The notes under the pieces were generated by a model. It was not told the DNA's origin and ran no database searches. It saw nothing but the letters and a program-made list of their open reading frames with translations. The position numbers were made by a program, and so were the translations under genes. A stretch of 64,000 nucleotides of DNA from Microbacterium sp. 67-17 (GTDB lineage Bacteria > Actinomycetota > Actinomycetes > Actinomycetales > Microbacteriaceae), in NCBI RefSeq assembly GCF_001898325.1, contig NZ_MKTR01000012.1, forward strand, positions 90,375 through 154,374, read 5' to 3'. Positions 46,526 to 55,772 of the stretch are shown in pieces; position 1 is the first letter of the stretch; every line of letters begins with the position of its first letter.

Positions 46526-46570
46526 GCCGGCGCGACCGGCGGGATCCCCGGGTTCGACCGGGGATCCCGC
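46509..46570. terminator. Two adjoining hairpins after the alkyltransferase-like gene
   Basis: First hairpin: CCGGTCGCGCC (46509-46519) with GGCGCGACCGG (46529-46539), overlapping the stop codon. Second: GCGGGATCCCCGG (46539-46551) with CCGGGGATCCCGC (46558-46570), loop of six. Both arms are perfect. No T-tract follows. They share base 46539, so the two can form side by side or compete. Confidence 0.55.
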
Positions 46571-46671
46571 ACTGCGCACCGAGGAAACACCGGTGGTAGC
46601 CTCATCGCTACTGAATTCGGCGACAGTGACGTCCTGGACCGACGCGGTCGTCCCGACACGAGGCGGTCGAT

Positions 46672-47520
46672 GTGGCCCTGCGATTCTCATCCGAGACAGA
46701 GCAGGAGTTACTCGCGCGCGCAGTCGACAGTCTTCCCCGCGTTACGAAGTTCCCTGTCGCCTTCGGCGGGCTGACAACCGACGGACTCCTGCCGGTCACC
46801 GCGACGGCCGGGACGCGAACTCGATCGCTTGCCGGACTCGTCGTCCAGCCCGAACGGGGCCTCGGCGGCCGGTCGCTCGTCGAAAAGCGCGCGCGGCTCG
46901 CGATCGACTATCGCACCGCACGGGGTATTACTCACGACTATGATCGTGCGGTTCTCGGCGAGGGAATCTCTACGCTGTTCGCGGTTCCCGTGATGGTCGA
47001 TGGTCAGGCGCGCGGAGTTCTTTATTGCGGCTCGTGGGCAGAATCCGCCGTGGGCGAGGTCGTGGCGCGCGCAGCATTCTCTGTTGCCGACTCTCTCGCC
47101 ACCGAACTGCGGGTGAGAAGCGAAATCGATCGCCGTCTATCGAGCTTTGCGACACCTGCATCCACGGATATCGGCAGTGCCGCGCGCGAAGAGTTGCGAG
47201 AGAGCTACGCCGAAATACGGAGTATTGCCGCCTCGATTTCGGATGAATCGGTGAAACGTCGACTCCAGGCCATCGAGCGCCGACTTGCCGCATTGAGCGG
47301 TGACGGTTCAGCCACCACTCTGGACGTGCGCCTTTCTCCTCGAGAGGTCGATGTCCTTGCGAGCGTCGCCCTGGGCGCGACGAATGCGGAAGTGGCGGCA
47401 TCCCTCGGACTCCGAGAAGGAACGGTCAAGTCCTATCTTCAGTCGGCGATGTCGAAACTGGATGTCTCCACCCGCCATGCAGCTGTGACAAAGGCACGAC
47501 GCGCGGGAATTCTGCCGTAA
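46672..47520 (+). CDS. GAF-domain LuxR-family transcriptional regulator
   Basis: A 282-residue regulator. Residues about 10-150 look like a GAF sensor (LFAVPVMVDGQARGVLYCGS); a helical linker follows. The C-terminal 60 residues are a LuxR HTH: LSPREVDVLASVALGATNAE then LREGTVKSYLQSAMSKLDVS. The signal is unknown. GTG 46672 follows AGGCGG. It lies upstream of lsr2 with its own promoter and may serve a local or distant target. Confidence 0.85.
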   Translation: MALRFSSETEQELLARAVDSLPRVTKFPVAFGGLTTDGLLPVTATAGTRTRSLAGLVVQPERGLGGRSLVEKRARLAIDYRTARGITHDYDRAVLGEGISTLFAVPVMVDGQARGVLYCGSWAESAVGEVVARAAFSVADSLATELRVRSEIDRRLSSFATPASTDIGSAAREELRESYAEIRSIAASISDESVKRRLQAIERRLAALSGDGSATTLDVRLSPREVDVLASVALGATNAEVAASLGLREGTVKSYLQSAMSKLDVSTRHAAVTKARRAGILP

Positions 47521-47608
47521 TTCGGGGTCCGGTCGCGAAAGAACGGAATTCACCCCGCGATGGACTTTATCTCCCGCCTCAGGGATGCATTCGCAATACA
47601 CTCGACAT

Positions 47609-47953
47609 ATGGCACGCAAAATCGTTCATCAACTCGTCGATGATCTCGACGGAACCGTTCTGGAGATCGGCGAAGGAGAAACATTGACGTTCTCCCTCGA
47701 CGGCGTCGCATACGAGATCGATCTCACCGACGCGAATGCCGCAGCGTTGCGGGATTCGCTGGCGCCGTATGTCTCGGCCGGACGCCGAATCTCGGCGTCG
47801 CACAGCGCATCGGCGGCGGGACGCAAGCGCCGGCGTTCGGGCCAGCAGGACTACAGCGCCGTGCGCGCGTGGGCCAAGGAGAACGGGTACTCCGTCTCGG
47901 AGCGCGGACGAGTTCCGGCATCCGTTCTCGAGGCCTATAACGCCGCCAACTGA
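47609..47953 (+). CDS. lsr2: Lsr2 nucleoid-associated protein
   Basis: A 114-residue protein. The N-terminal dimerisation domain begins MARKIVHQLVDDLDG and contains the beta-strands up to residue 50. A basic linker (GRKRRRSGQQ) leads to the C-terminal DNA-binding part with the minor-groove RGR at residues 99-101. Lsr2 silences A+T-rich, often acquired, DNA in actinobacteria. TACACT at 47597-47602 ends six bases upstream of ATG, in an A+T-rich stretch Lsr2 itself might bind. Confidence 0.95.
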   Translation: MARKIVHQLVDDLDGTVLEIGEGETLTFSLDGVAYEIDLTDANAAALRDSLAPYVSAGRRISASHSASAAGRKRRRSGQQDYSAVRAWAKENGYSVSERGRVPASVLEAYNAAN

Positions 47954-47960
47954 ACCGGCG

Positions 47961-48845
47961 ATGGAGCCTCAACCCGCTGCGTCCTCATCGCGCGTGGTCA
48001 CCGTCGGTGGCCGTGCGATTGGCTATCGCGTATTCGGCGACACGAGCTCATCGCGAACCGTCATCAGCGCCCACGGCGGCCTGGTGAGCGGGTGGGATTC
48101 GTCAGCGTACGACGACATCGCCCGCGATCGCGGCATCCGGATCGTCTCACCCGACCGTCCCGGGGTCGGAATGAGCGATCGCGACCCGAAGCGGTCGATT
48201 CTGTCGTGGGGACAAGAGGATGTCGGCGCCGTTCTCGACGACGTCGGCGCGGCCGATGCCGTCGCGCTGGGCTGGTCAGCCGGCGGGCAGTACGCGTTAG
48301 CGGCTGCTGTGGCGCAGCCCGACAGGATCCGGGGCGTCGTCGTGATCGCTGGCGCGCTGCCGCTCGACGACGCCGACACTCTCCGCGAGCTGGGCCGTAT
48401 GGACCGGCGGCTCATCACCCTGTCGCGGCGCCTCCCCGCGACAGCCCGCAGCTACTTCCATGTGATGCGGCGGATGCTGCGCCGCAGACCCGAGCAGGTC
48501 GAACGCCTCTCGGAGAAGTCGCTGGGGCCTGCCGATGCGGCGATCATTCGCGCCCGCTCCGAGTGGTACACCGCCTGCATGCTCGAGGCAGTGACGCAGA
48601 TCGAGGGCGCCGTTGATGAGTATCGGGTCTTCGGTGCGCCGTGGGGCTTCGCGCTGGCCGATGTCACGATGCCGGTCACGCTGATCCAAGGTGATGCAGA
48701 CCAGCTCATCCGACCCAGCTGGGCATCCCGGATGGCGGCAGCGGTGCCCTCGGCAACGCTCGTGAGCTTTCCCGAGGCCGGACATTTCGTCGGCCTCGCC
48801 TATCCGGATGCCGTGATGACGGCCCTCGATCAGCACTTCGGATGA
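47961..48845 (+). CDS. Alpha/beta-fold hydrolase
   Basis: A 294-residue hydrolase. The nucleophile elbow is GWSAGG, the oxyanion-hole strand HGGLVSGWDSSAYDDIA, and the catalytic Asp and His are likely in LIQGDADQLI and EAGHFVGLA. An extended helical lid lies between about residues 140 and 215. Substrate unknown. It starts seven bases after lsr2 and may be cotranscribed with it. Confidence 0.88.
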   Translation: MEPQPAASSSRVVTVGGRAIGYRVFGDTSSSRTVISAHGGLVSGWDSSAYDDIARDRGIRIVSPDRPGVGMSDRDPKRSILSWGQEDVGAVLDDVGAADAVALGWSAGGQYALAAAVAQPDRIRGVVVIAGALPLDDADTLRELGRMDRRLITLSRRLPATARSYFHVMRRMLRRRPEQVERLSEKSLGPADAAIIRARSEWYTACMLEAVTQIEGAVDEYRVFGAPWGFALADVTMPVTLIQGDADQLIRPSWASRMAAAVPSATLVSFPEAGHFVGLAYPDAVMTALDQHFG

Positions 48846-48857
48846 TTTCCGAGACGA

Positions 48858-51254
48858 TCATCCTGCGGCGATAAGGCCCTGGCTCTGAAGCACCCACGCC
48901 AGGTAGGGCGCGATGTGCTCCGCATACGGAACCGTCAGGTGCGTCTGGTCGTACTTGGTCGGTAGCGTCCCGGCAAAGGCAGGACAGATCCCTTCCCAGC
49001 AGCTGAACGGCAGCGCGTCGACGGCGTGGTCACCGGATGCCGCCGCTGCAGCAACCGTCGCGTCCCACATCGCGATCCAGGTGTCGTCAACCGCGGACGC
49101 ACACGCCGACGGCGACGACACCGGCGAATAGCAGGCACCGAGATTCACTCCCTGCGGCGGCGGCGCCAGGTAAACGACACGGCCCGGCATCCCGTAGGTG
49201 GCAGCCTCGGACTGCGCAGCCGCGACGAGATCCTGCGCCGACAGATCCGTTCCGTCTGTCGAGCGTCCGAGGGTGAAGGCGTTCGACACGATAACGAGGG
49301 AGGGCTGATCAGCCGCGATCAGCTGCCGAACGACGTCCTTGCGTTCGGAGCATGCCGCCATGATTCCGTCGCCGTCGTTCTGCACGAGGACATCGGTGAA
49401 GCGGCATCCGTACAGCCCCACCGTGGTCGCGGAGATCGTCCCGCCGCTGTTGTCGGCCAGCGACCGGAGTGCCGGGGCGTAAGCCATCGCCGTGGAGTCG
49501 CCAACGAGGTAGAGGTGGGTCGGCGCGTCAGCGCTCCCCCACGTGCACGCCGCCGGATCAGGCGTCACGGTCGGCGAGAAGCAGTCGTGCGCCGGGTTGG
49601 CACCGGATGACTGCGCCATGACCTCGTCGAGGGAGGGATGAAGCTCGGGCCATGACGTCGCCGCGACTGCTGCGGCAAGCTCGGCCTGCAGCTGTGCTGT
49701 CGGGTCAGCCGCCGGCTGGGGCGGCGCGGGAGCAGAAAAAGCCGGCGGCTGAATAAGCGGGCCAGCACCGGAGGTCGAGTACACCCACGTCGCAGTTCCC
49801 AGCGCGACGGCGAGCAGACCCGCCGTAGCGAGGAAGATCTGTGCCCCGAATCGTTCACGCCACAGCCGACCGGGCGCTGCCTCGGGTGCGCTCACCGACT
49901 CGGCGTCGGCGGGCGAGGCAGGACCACGCACGAGCTGCTGCGGCGGGATTGCTGCAGGGCCGCCCGAGACAGCAGGCGTGTTCGGAGGAACTGAAAGCGC
50001 CGACGCAGGCATCGGCCGCCGACTGTCAGGGAAGTACCGGGTTCCCGGTGTCCATCCCGCCGGCCGAGTCGAGGCCACGCCACCGCTCGCCGGCGTGCCG
50101 TTTGCCGCCGCCGGCTGCAGCGCGGCCCGCTCGGATGCCGCCCGATCCGACGGGGCAGGCATCCGAGCCCCCAGCCACGGCGCGTATCGCAAGGGCTGCT
50201 CGACGATGAAATACGAGGCAAGGCTCAGCACGGCGATGGCCCCGAGCACGATCCAGATTCTCTGATCGGACTCAGGGAGCAGCACGGCGGCGAAAACGAT
50301 GACGGGAAAGTGCCACAGGTAGAGCGAGTAGGACATGTCACCGACGAACACGCTCACGGAGTTGCTGAGCGGAAACAGGTGTCTCTGCCGTGGATCTCCG
50401 GCGACGCCACCGGCAAGCACGAGGCAGGTGGCGACAACCGGAAGCGCGGCCCACGGCGCGGGGAAGCCGGCAGCGGTGGGTTCGATGAACAGGACTGCCG
50501 TCACCGCACCGGCAAGCCCCAGCCATCCCATCACGATTCCGAGAGCTCGCGGTATTCGGGTAAGCACCGGAACCGCCGCAGCAAGCAGCGCCCCCGCCGC
50601 GAGTTCCCACGCCCGCGTCAGCGTCGAGAAGTAGGCGAGGGTGGGGTGCGCCTCGGTCTGCGTGAGCGCCCAGGCGAAGGATGCCGCGACAATCGCTCCC
50701 GCAGCGATTCCCACAACCACTCGTGCCGCAGCGCCTCGCCGTGCCGCAACGGGCACGAGCAGCACGAGGATGACAAGCAGCCCCGGCCATGCGAGGTAGA
50801 ACTGCTCTTCCACCGACAGCGACCAGAAGTTCTGTAGGGGTGAGACGGCATCAGCGGCGTGGAAATAGTCGGTGCCCTGGGCGGCGAAGCGCCAGTTCGA
50901 GACGAACAGCGCTGCGCTGATGGCATCCCACAGGGTCTGATCGGCCCGCACGGTGTTGAACAGCGCAAACGCAGCGCCGACGACCGCACCCAGGGTCACG
51001 AGCGCCGCGGGAAGGATGCGACGTGCACGGCGCGCGTAGAAGCCGCCCACGGAGACGCTGCCGCGACGGCGAATCTCGGAGAGCAGCATCCCGGTGATGA
51101 GAAAGCCCGAGATCACGAAGAAGATGTCGACCCCGACGAACCCCCCGGCGGGCCACCCGACTGCGTGCGCGCCGAGCACCGCCAGGACGGCAAGCGCGCG
51201 CAGGCCCTGGATGTCGCGGCGCGGCGCAGTGCGGGAAGGAGTATCGGGAGTCAT
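48858..51254 (-). CDS. OafA/YrhL-type acyltransferase with C-terminal SGNH domain
   Basis: A 798-residue envelope enzyme. The first 390 residues are an acyltransferase-3 domain with about ten helices and the usual start DIQGLRALAVLAVLGAHA. A Pro/Ala-rich linker and one more helix lead to an extracytoplasmic SGNH-type domain with YLVGDSTAMAY near 585 and the catalytic DQTH at 769-772. Such proteins O-acetylate peptidoglycan, teichoic acids or surface polysaccharides. The ATG at 51254 is where homology begins. TACAAT lies 16 bases upstream. Confidence 0.92.
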   Translation of the reverse strand: MTPDTPSRTAPRRDIQGLRALAVLAVLGAHAVGWPAGGFVGVDIFFVISGFLITGMLLSEIRRRGSVSVGGFYARRARRILPAALVTLGAVVGAAFALFNTVRADQTLWDAISAALFVSNWRFAAQGTDYFHAADAVSPLQNFWSLSVEEQFYLAWPGLLVILVLLVPVAARRGAAARVVVGIAAGAIVAASFAWALTQTEAHPTLAYFSTLTRAWELAAGALLAAAVPVLTRIPRALGIVMGWLGLAGAVTAVLFIEPTAAGFPAPWAALPVVATCLVLAGGVAGDPRQRHLFPLSNSVSVFVGDMSYSLYLWHFPVIVFAAVLLPESDQRIWIVLGAIAVLSLASYFIVEQPLRYAPWLGARMPAPSDRAASERAALQPAAANGTPASGGVASTRPAGWTPGTRYFPDSRRPMPASALSVPPNTPAVSGGPAAIPPQQLVRGPASPADAESVSAPEAAPGRLWRERFGAQIFLATAGLLAVALGTATWVYSTSGAGPLIQPPAFSAPAPPQPAADPTAQLQAELAAAVAATSWPELHPSLDEVMAQSSGANPAHDCFSPTVTPDPAACTWGSADAPTHLYLVGDSTAMAYAPALRSLADNSGGTISATTVGLYGCRFTDVLVQNDGDGIMAACSERKDVVRQLIAADQPSLVIVSNAFTLGRSTDGTDLSAQDLVAAAQSEAATYGMPGRVVYLAPPPQGVNLGACYSPVSSPSACASAVDDTWIAMWDATVAAAAASGDHAVDALPFSCWEGICPAFAGTLPTKYDQTHLTVPYAEHIAPYLAWVLQSQGLIAAG

Positions 51255-51324
51255 GGCGAGGCCGCCGACAATTGTATGGGAGCGGTTCCAGTCTTCTGCG
51301 CGCAACCCAGGTTGCGGCGCCACT

Positions 51325-52509
51325 TCAGGGCAGGTCTGGTGGGTTCGGCAAGGTGATCCGCACCCGAGCGCCGCCGAGTGGTGAGTCTTCGATGGCGATG
51401 CGGCCGCCGTGAGCCTGCAGGATGCCGCGGCAGGTGGCAAGACCGAGTCCCAGGCCGTCGACCCCCTCCGCGTTGCCGCGGTCCATCAGATCGAACACAC
51501 GCCTGCGCAACTCGCGAGGCACTCCCGGCCCGTTGTCGTCGACGGCAATGAGTGAACCGGCTGACGTTCGTGTTCCCGTTACCTCGACGTGCGGCTGAAA
51601 GCCGGCCGCTGCCGCGAACTTCACCGCGTTCGCGACCACATTCTGCATCACGACTCCCAGCAGCGTGCGATCAGCCCAGACCTCGATGTCGGCATCCACG
51701 GCGATCGTCGCCGACGACGCGGCGATCGGCACACGAAGATCAGCGATGACGTCTGCGGTCAGCTCATCAAGCTTCACCGCTTGAGGATGAGGTGCAGCAG
51801 ATCCGCGCCGTGCGTACTCCAGCAAATCAGCGATCATGGCGGCCATCCGGTCAGCCGCCGACTCGGCGTGCGCGAGAGATCGGGCGGCCTGCGGCGCCAA
51901 ATCGATGTCGGGGCTGTCGGATGCCAGCTCCAGGTATCCGACCAACGCGGTCAGCGGATTGCGAAGATCGTGGCTGATCTGCCCCGCGAACTGGGTGAGC
52001 ATCTCGTTGGACGCAGTGAGCTCTCGCGTCGCGCGCCGGAGTTCGAGGACCTCGATGACCTGCCCGGCGAGGATCTCGAGGGCGCGCTGGGCCTCGGGAT
52101 CGAGGTCGCGGACGGTCTCGTCGAAGACACAGAGCGTCCCGATGATCGCACCGTCAGGTGTCACGAGCGGGCTCGACGCGTAGAAGCGCACGCTCGCGAT
52201 CTCGCCCACGACGAACGGGTGCGCTCGGAATCGAGGATCCCGCCGGGCATCCGTAACCACGATGGGGGCTCGATCCGCGAGAACGGCGGCGCACATCGAG
52301 TCCTCGCGGGCGCAGACTGCCGGTTCGAGACCGAACGCGGCGACCTGGTGCTGAAAGCGATCATCGATGATGTTGATCACGGCCTTCGAGACTCCGCACA
52401 ACATCGCCGCGAGACGTACGAGCCCCTGAAGCTCCGACGCGGGCGGGCAAGCGATGACGTCGTAACCGCTGATTGCCTCAATCCGGGCAGCCTCATCGAC
52501 GATTGTCAT
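51325..52509 (-). CDS. GAF-domain sensor histidine kinase
   Basis: A 394-residue soluble kinase. Residues about 20-160 form a GAF domain (AVINIIDDRFQHQVAAFGLE). The phosphoacceptor His is H180 in ISHDLRNPL. The ATPase domain has the N box (QNVVANAVKF), D box (DDNGPGVP) and G box (GLGLGLATC). There is no membrane segment, so it senses an internal or diffusible signal. No response regulator gene is adjacent, making it an orphan. AGGAG precedes the ATG by six bases. Confidence 0.9.
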   Translation of the reverse strand: MTIVDEAARIEAISGYDVIACPPASELQGLVRLAAMLCGVSKAVINIIDDRFQHQVAAFGLEPAVCAREDSMCAAVLADRAPIVVTDARRDPRFRAHPFVVGEIASVRFYASSPLVTPDGAIIGTLCVFDETVRDLDPEAQRALEILAGQVIEVLELRRATRELTASNEMLTQFAGQISHDLRNPLTALVGYLELASDSPDIDLAPQAARSLAHAESAADRMAAMIADLLEYARRGSAAPHPQAVKLDELTADVIADLRVPIAASSATIAVDADIEVWADRTLLGVVMQNVVANAVKFAAAAGFQPHVEVTGTRTSAGSLIAVDDNGPGVPRELRRRVFDLMDRGNAEGVDGLGLGLATCRGILQAHGGRIAIEDSPLGGARVRITLPNPPDLP

Positions 52510-52590
52510 CCGTCGCTCCTCTCGCCCCGGTCCGGTTCAGGATACGTCGCCTGAAGCGCCCGACGGCCGGGGTCGCCGCTGTCGGCGCCG

Positions 52591-52667
52591 CTAACTCCGC
52601 AGAATTGCGCGGACTTCGCAGCATCCGGCACAACGGATGCGAACAAGCGGCGATACTGCGGAGTTAG
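52591..52667. repeat. 77-base imperfect palindrome in the gap between histidine kinase and ABC operon
   Basis: Outer arms CTAACTCCGCAG (52591-52602) and CTGCGGAGTTAG (52656-52667) are perfect 12-base inverted repeats. Inner arms GCATCCG (52621-52627) and CGGATGC (52634-52640) enclose GCACAA. Between them is partial pairing. It could be a bidirectional terminator for the minus-strand ABC operon, a REP or MITE-like element, or a structured RNA. There is no other copy in the window. Confidence 0.6.
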
Positions 52668-52730
52668 GGACGGTCAACGACTCCGCCCCGAGAGCTCGGC
52701 GCCGGCCACTGACATCCCGGCTGGCGACCC

Positions 52731-53465
52731 CTACGCTCGGAAGCGCGTGAGGAACTCCCTGGTGCGGGCTTCGCGCGGCGCCTCGAACACCTGGGCGGGC
52801 GTGCCCTCTTCGAGCACACGGCCCTCATCGAGAAACAGCACGCGATGGGCGACGTCGCGGGCGAAGGCCATCTCGTGGGTAGCCATGAGGATCGTCGCAC
52901 CGTCTTCGGCCAGCTGACGGACCAGGCCGAGCACCTCGCCGACGAGCTCCGGGTCGAGGGCCGAGGTGATCTCGTCGAGTAGCAGCACCTCGGGGTCGGT
53001 AGCGATAGCGCGGGCCAGCGCCGCACGCTGCTGCTGTCCGCCTGAGAGACGGTCGGGATGCTCGTGCGCGAACGCTGCGAGCCCCACCCGGTCAAGCAGC
53101 ACCTTCCCTCGTTCCTCGGCATCGCGCCGTGGCACCCGTCGCACAACCCGCGACGCGAGGGTGACGTTATCGAGCACGCTCAGGTGCGGGAACAGGTTGT
53201 ACCCCTGAAAGACGGTGCCGAGCCGCGAGCGCACGCGGTCGGCATCCACGCGCGGATCGGAGATGTCGTCGTCACCGAGCAAGATGCGCCCGTCGTCGAT
53301 GCTCTCGAGCAGGTTCAGACACCGCAACAGAGTGGACTTACCCGAGCCACTCGAGCCGATCACTGCGACGACCTCGTGGCGGGAGAGGTCGAGTGATACT
53401 CCCCGCAGCACGGGCTGATCGCCGAAGCTCTTCCACAGGCCCTCGGCCCGCAGCACGGTGCTCAT
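52731..53465 (-). CDS. Polar amino-acid ABC transporter ATP-binding protein
   Basis: A 244-residue ATPase: Walker A IGSSGSGKST, Q-loop GTVFQGYNLFPHL, signature LSGGQQQRAALARAI, Walker B LLLDEITSALDPEL, H-loop MATHEMAFA. This is the GlnQ/HisP type. ATG 53465 overlaps the permease stop (ATGA). Last gene of a three-gene importer operon. Motif QGYNLFPHLSVLDNV is typical of amino-acid importers. Confidence 0.92.
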   Translation of the reverse strand: MSTVLRAEGLWKSFGDQPVLRGVSLDLSRHEVVAVIGSSGSGKSTLLRCLNLLESIDDGRILLGDDDISDPRVDADRVRSRLGTVFQGYNLFPHLSVLDNVTLASRVVRRVPRRDAEERGKVLLDRVGLAAFAHEHPDRLSGGQQQRAALARAIATDPEVLLLDEITSALDPELVGEVLGLVRQLAEDGATILMATHEMAFARDVAHRVLFLDEGRVLEEGTPAQVFEAPREARTREFLTRFRA

Positions 53466-54331
53466 AGGACGGATCCCGCCTGCTCGCGGCGCTGCAGTTT
53501 CGCGGTGTACCAATCCGCCACGCGGATCGTCGGGATGGCGAGCAGGACGAACAGGATGCCCGCCACGACGTACGGCGTGAAGTTGTAGGTGAGTGAGACC
53601 TCCGAGCGGGCGGCGGCGATGGCATCCACAGCCCCGAGGATCGAGATCAATCCGACATCCTTCTGCATCGAGATGAAGTCGTTCATCAGGGGCGGTGTCA
53701 TCTTGCGCAGAGCCTGCGGCAGCACGACATGCCGGAGCGTCTGCACGTGCCCGAGCCCAAGGGCGCGCGCGGCGAGGCGCTGCGACGGATGCACAGCCTC
53801 GATGCCGGCACGGATGACTTCAGCGACGTACGCCGAGTAGGTGAGGGTGACTGCCAGCACCGCGAGGATCACGGGCTCGATCCGCTCACCCACGACCGTC
53901 GGGATGCCGAACCCGACGAGGTAAAGCACGATGATGAACGGGAACCCGCGAAACAAGTCGGTGTAGCCGGCCGCGAGCACCCGCAGCGGAAAGAACACCG
54001 GTCCGCGCAGAGTACGCAGCACCGCGACCGTCAGCGCGACCACACTCACCGTGATCACCGACAGCCCCAGCACCTGAAGGTTCAGCAGGAACCCGTCCCA
54101 CACCTTCGGGAGCGACTCGATTGCGATCCGCGGGTCGAAGAACGATTCCTGCACGGCAGCCCATCCGGGCGTCCGGATGACCGTCAACCAGACGATGGCG
54201 GCGAACACCACCGTCGAGGCGACCGCAAGCAGCACAGAGCGCTGCGACCGCCGGCGCCGATAGGCGCGGCGGTCGAGCTCGAGCGCGCTGGGCGGCGGTG
54301 GGCCGTCCGCGGTGGGGGCGGGAGTGGTCAC
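53462..54331 (-). CDS. Polar amino-acid ABC transporter permease
   Basis: A 289-residue membrane protein with an N-terminal helix, an extended loop, and the HisM/GlnP-type transmembrane domain. The EAA loop is in HPSQRLAARALGLGHVQTLR near residue 195. The GTG start overlaps the binding-protein stop (GTGA). A single permease gene implies a homodimeric channel. Confidence 0.92.
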   Translation of the reverse strand: MTTPAPTADGPPPPSALELDRRAYRRRRSQRSVLLAVASTVVFAAIVWLTVIRTPGWAAVQESFFDPRIAIESLPKVWDGFLLNLQVLGLSVITVSVVALTVAVLRTLRGPVFFPLRVLAAGYTDLFRGFPFIIVLYLVGFGIPTVVGERIEPVILAVLAVTLTYSAYVAEVIRAGIEAVHPSQRLAARALGLGHVQTLRHVVLPQALRKMTPPLMNDFISMQKDVGLISILGAVDAIAAARSEVSLTYNFTPYVVAGILFVLLAIPTIRVADWYTAKLQRREQAGSVL

Positions 54332-55179
54332 TGCAGGATCGGAACGCCCTGCTCGGCATCCAGCCACTGGTCGGTGATCTGCTGCAGCGTGCCGTCGGCG
54401 CGCAGTTCGTCGATCGCTGCTGAGACGGATGCCGTCAGCGGCGAGTCCTTCGCCAGAACCACGCCCCACTCATCGGCGATTCCGCCGAGGGGCAGCTGGC
54501 CGACGATGAAGGAGTTCTCGATGTACTGCGACGTGGCAAGGAACGCCGTCGGAAGATCGATCACGAACGCGTCGATCTGCCCCGCCTTGAGGGCTGCGAC
54601 GGCATCCTCGTTCGATGAGTACAACTGTGTCGTCGTGTCGGGCTGCACTACCGCGTCGATCGTCTGCGCGCTGGTCGAGCCAGACATTGCGCCGAACACG
54701 AGGGACTTCAGCCCGTCGAGGTCGCTGACACCCTCTGCCGGCCCACCCTCCAGTGCGACAACAGCCTGCGCCGCCGAATAGTAGGGCGACGAGAAATCGA
54801 CGGCCTGCTTGCGTTCGTCGGTGATCGTGTACTGCTGGATGTTGAAGTCGAAGTCCTTGGGACCGGGGGCGATCGCTGCCTCGAAGCTCGTGCGCACCCA
54901 TTCGACGTCCTCGGCGGCAAAACCGAGCTTGTCGGCGATCGCGTAGGCGAGAGCGGCCTCGAATCCTTCACCCGAGGCCGGGTCGTCGCCAATGACGTAC
55001 GGCTCGTAGGCGGTCTGCCCGGTTGCGATGGTGAGCTTGCCGGGCGTGACGTAGCCCGCGTCGGCTGAGTCTGCCTGCTCGCTCGAACTCGAGCAGCCGG
55101 CCAGGGCGAGCGCCGAGACTGCGACTGCTGCTGCGACGGCGAGGATGCGGGCGCGGGATGCGCCAAAGGGACGGGACAC
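54328..55179 (-). CDS. Polar amino-acid ABC transporter substrate-binding lipoprotein
   Basis: A 283-residue lipoprotein. The signal ends in a lipobox SALALAGC and the mature part is an SBP_bac_3 fold: YEPYVIGDDPASGEGFEAAL early, then ADKLGFAAEDVEWV. The GTG at 55179 has GGAGG four bases upstream; the longer frame to 55248 does not. Ligand: a small polar amino acid is likely, but unproven. It heads the three-gene operon, next to an Lrp regulator and alanine dehydrogenase, so alanine or a related amino acid is a reasonable guess. Confidence 0.88.
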   Translation of the reverse strand: MSRPFGASRARILAVAAAVAVSALALAGCSSSSEQADSADAGYVTPGKLTIATGQTAYEPYVIGDDPASGEGFEAALAYAIADKLGFAAEDVEWVRTSFEAAIAPGPKDFDFNIQQYTITDERKQAVDFSSPYYSAAQAVVALEGGPAEGVSDLDGLKSLVFGAMSGSTSAQTIDAVVQPDTTTQLYSSNEDAVAALKAGQIDAFVIDLPTAFLATSQYIENSFIVGQLPLGGIADEWGVVLAKDSPLTASVSAAIDELRADGTLQQITDQWLDAEQGVPILQ

Positions 55180-55301
55180 GGGGCCTCCAGGTGTGGGTCG
55201 GCGCACTGATGCTGTGATGCGCCGTTGTTCCATCATCCGTCGTTCCAAGGCTGCGGGACCAATTGCGCGGCGCTTTCTTACGACACCGCACTCGCGCGGA
55301 C

Positions 55302-55772
55302 CTAGTCGAAGTCAGCCGCGACGGCGTTGCGGTGGTATTCGAAGATCAGGCTCGTGCGGGTGGATGCCACGCTGTGGCGAGCCGAGAGGTGATCGACGAC
55401 GAAGCGGCGCACCGCCGACGAATCCTCGACCGCGATGTGGACGAGGAAGTCGTCAGCACCGCCGAGAAAGAAGACCTGGATGACCTCAGGGATTCGCCGC
55501 ACCTCTTGTGTGAAGGCGCGGATGCTCTCTTGGCGCGCACCGGGACGCAGTGTCACTCCGATGACAGCCTGCAGCCCGCGCCCGAGGGCACCCTGGTCGA
55601 GGGCAGCGTGAAAGCCTGTGATGACACCGCGGTCCACGAGAGCGCGAACACGCGTGTGCACGGTTGATGGCGCAAGGCCGATCGCATCGGCGAGGGCCGC
55701 GTTGGTCATCCGACCGTCGGCGGACAGCAGCGCAACGATGCGTTCGTCGATCGGGTCAAGCTCCGTACTCAT
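55302..55772 (-). CDS. Lrp/AsnC-family transcriptional regulator
   Basis: A 156-residue regulator: N-terminal winged HTH (ALADAIGLAPSTVHTRVRAL) and C-terminal AsnC ligand-binding domain (VIGVTLRPGARQESIRAF). It is divergent from alanine dehydrogenase, the same layout as mycobacterial aldR-ald, where the regulator activates ald in response to alanine. By analogy it probably controls ald and itself. The following amino-acid ABC operon could also respond. Confidence 0.88.
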   Translation of the reverse strand: MSTELDPIDERIVALLSADGRMTNAALADAIGLAPSTVHTRVRALVDRGVITGFHAALDQGALGRGLQAVIGVTLRPGARQESIRAFTQEVRRIPEVIQVFFLGGADDFLVHIAVEDSSAVRRFVVDHLSARHSVASTRTSLIFEYHRNAVAADFD

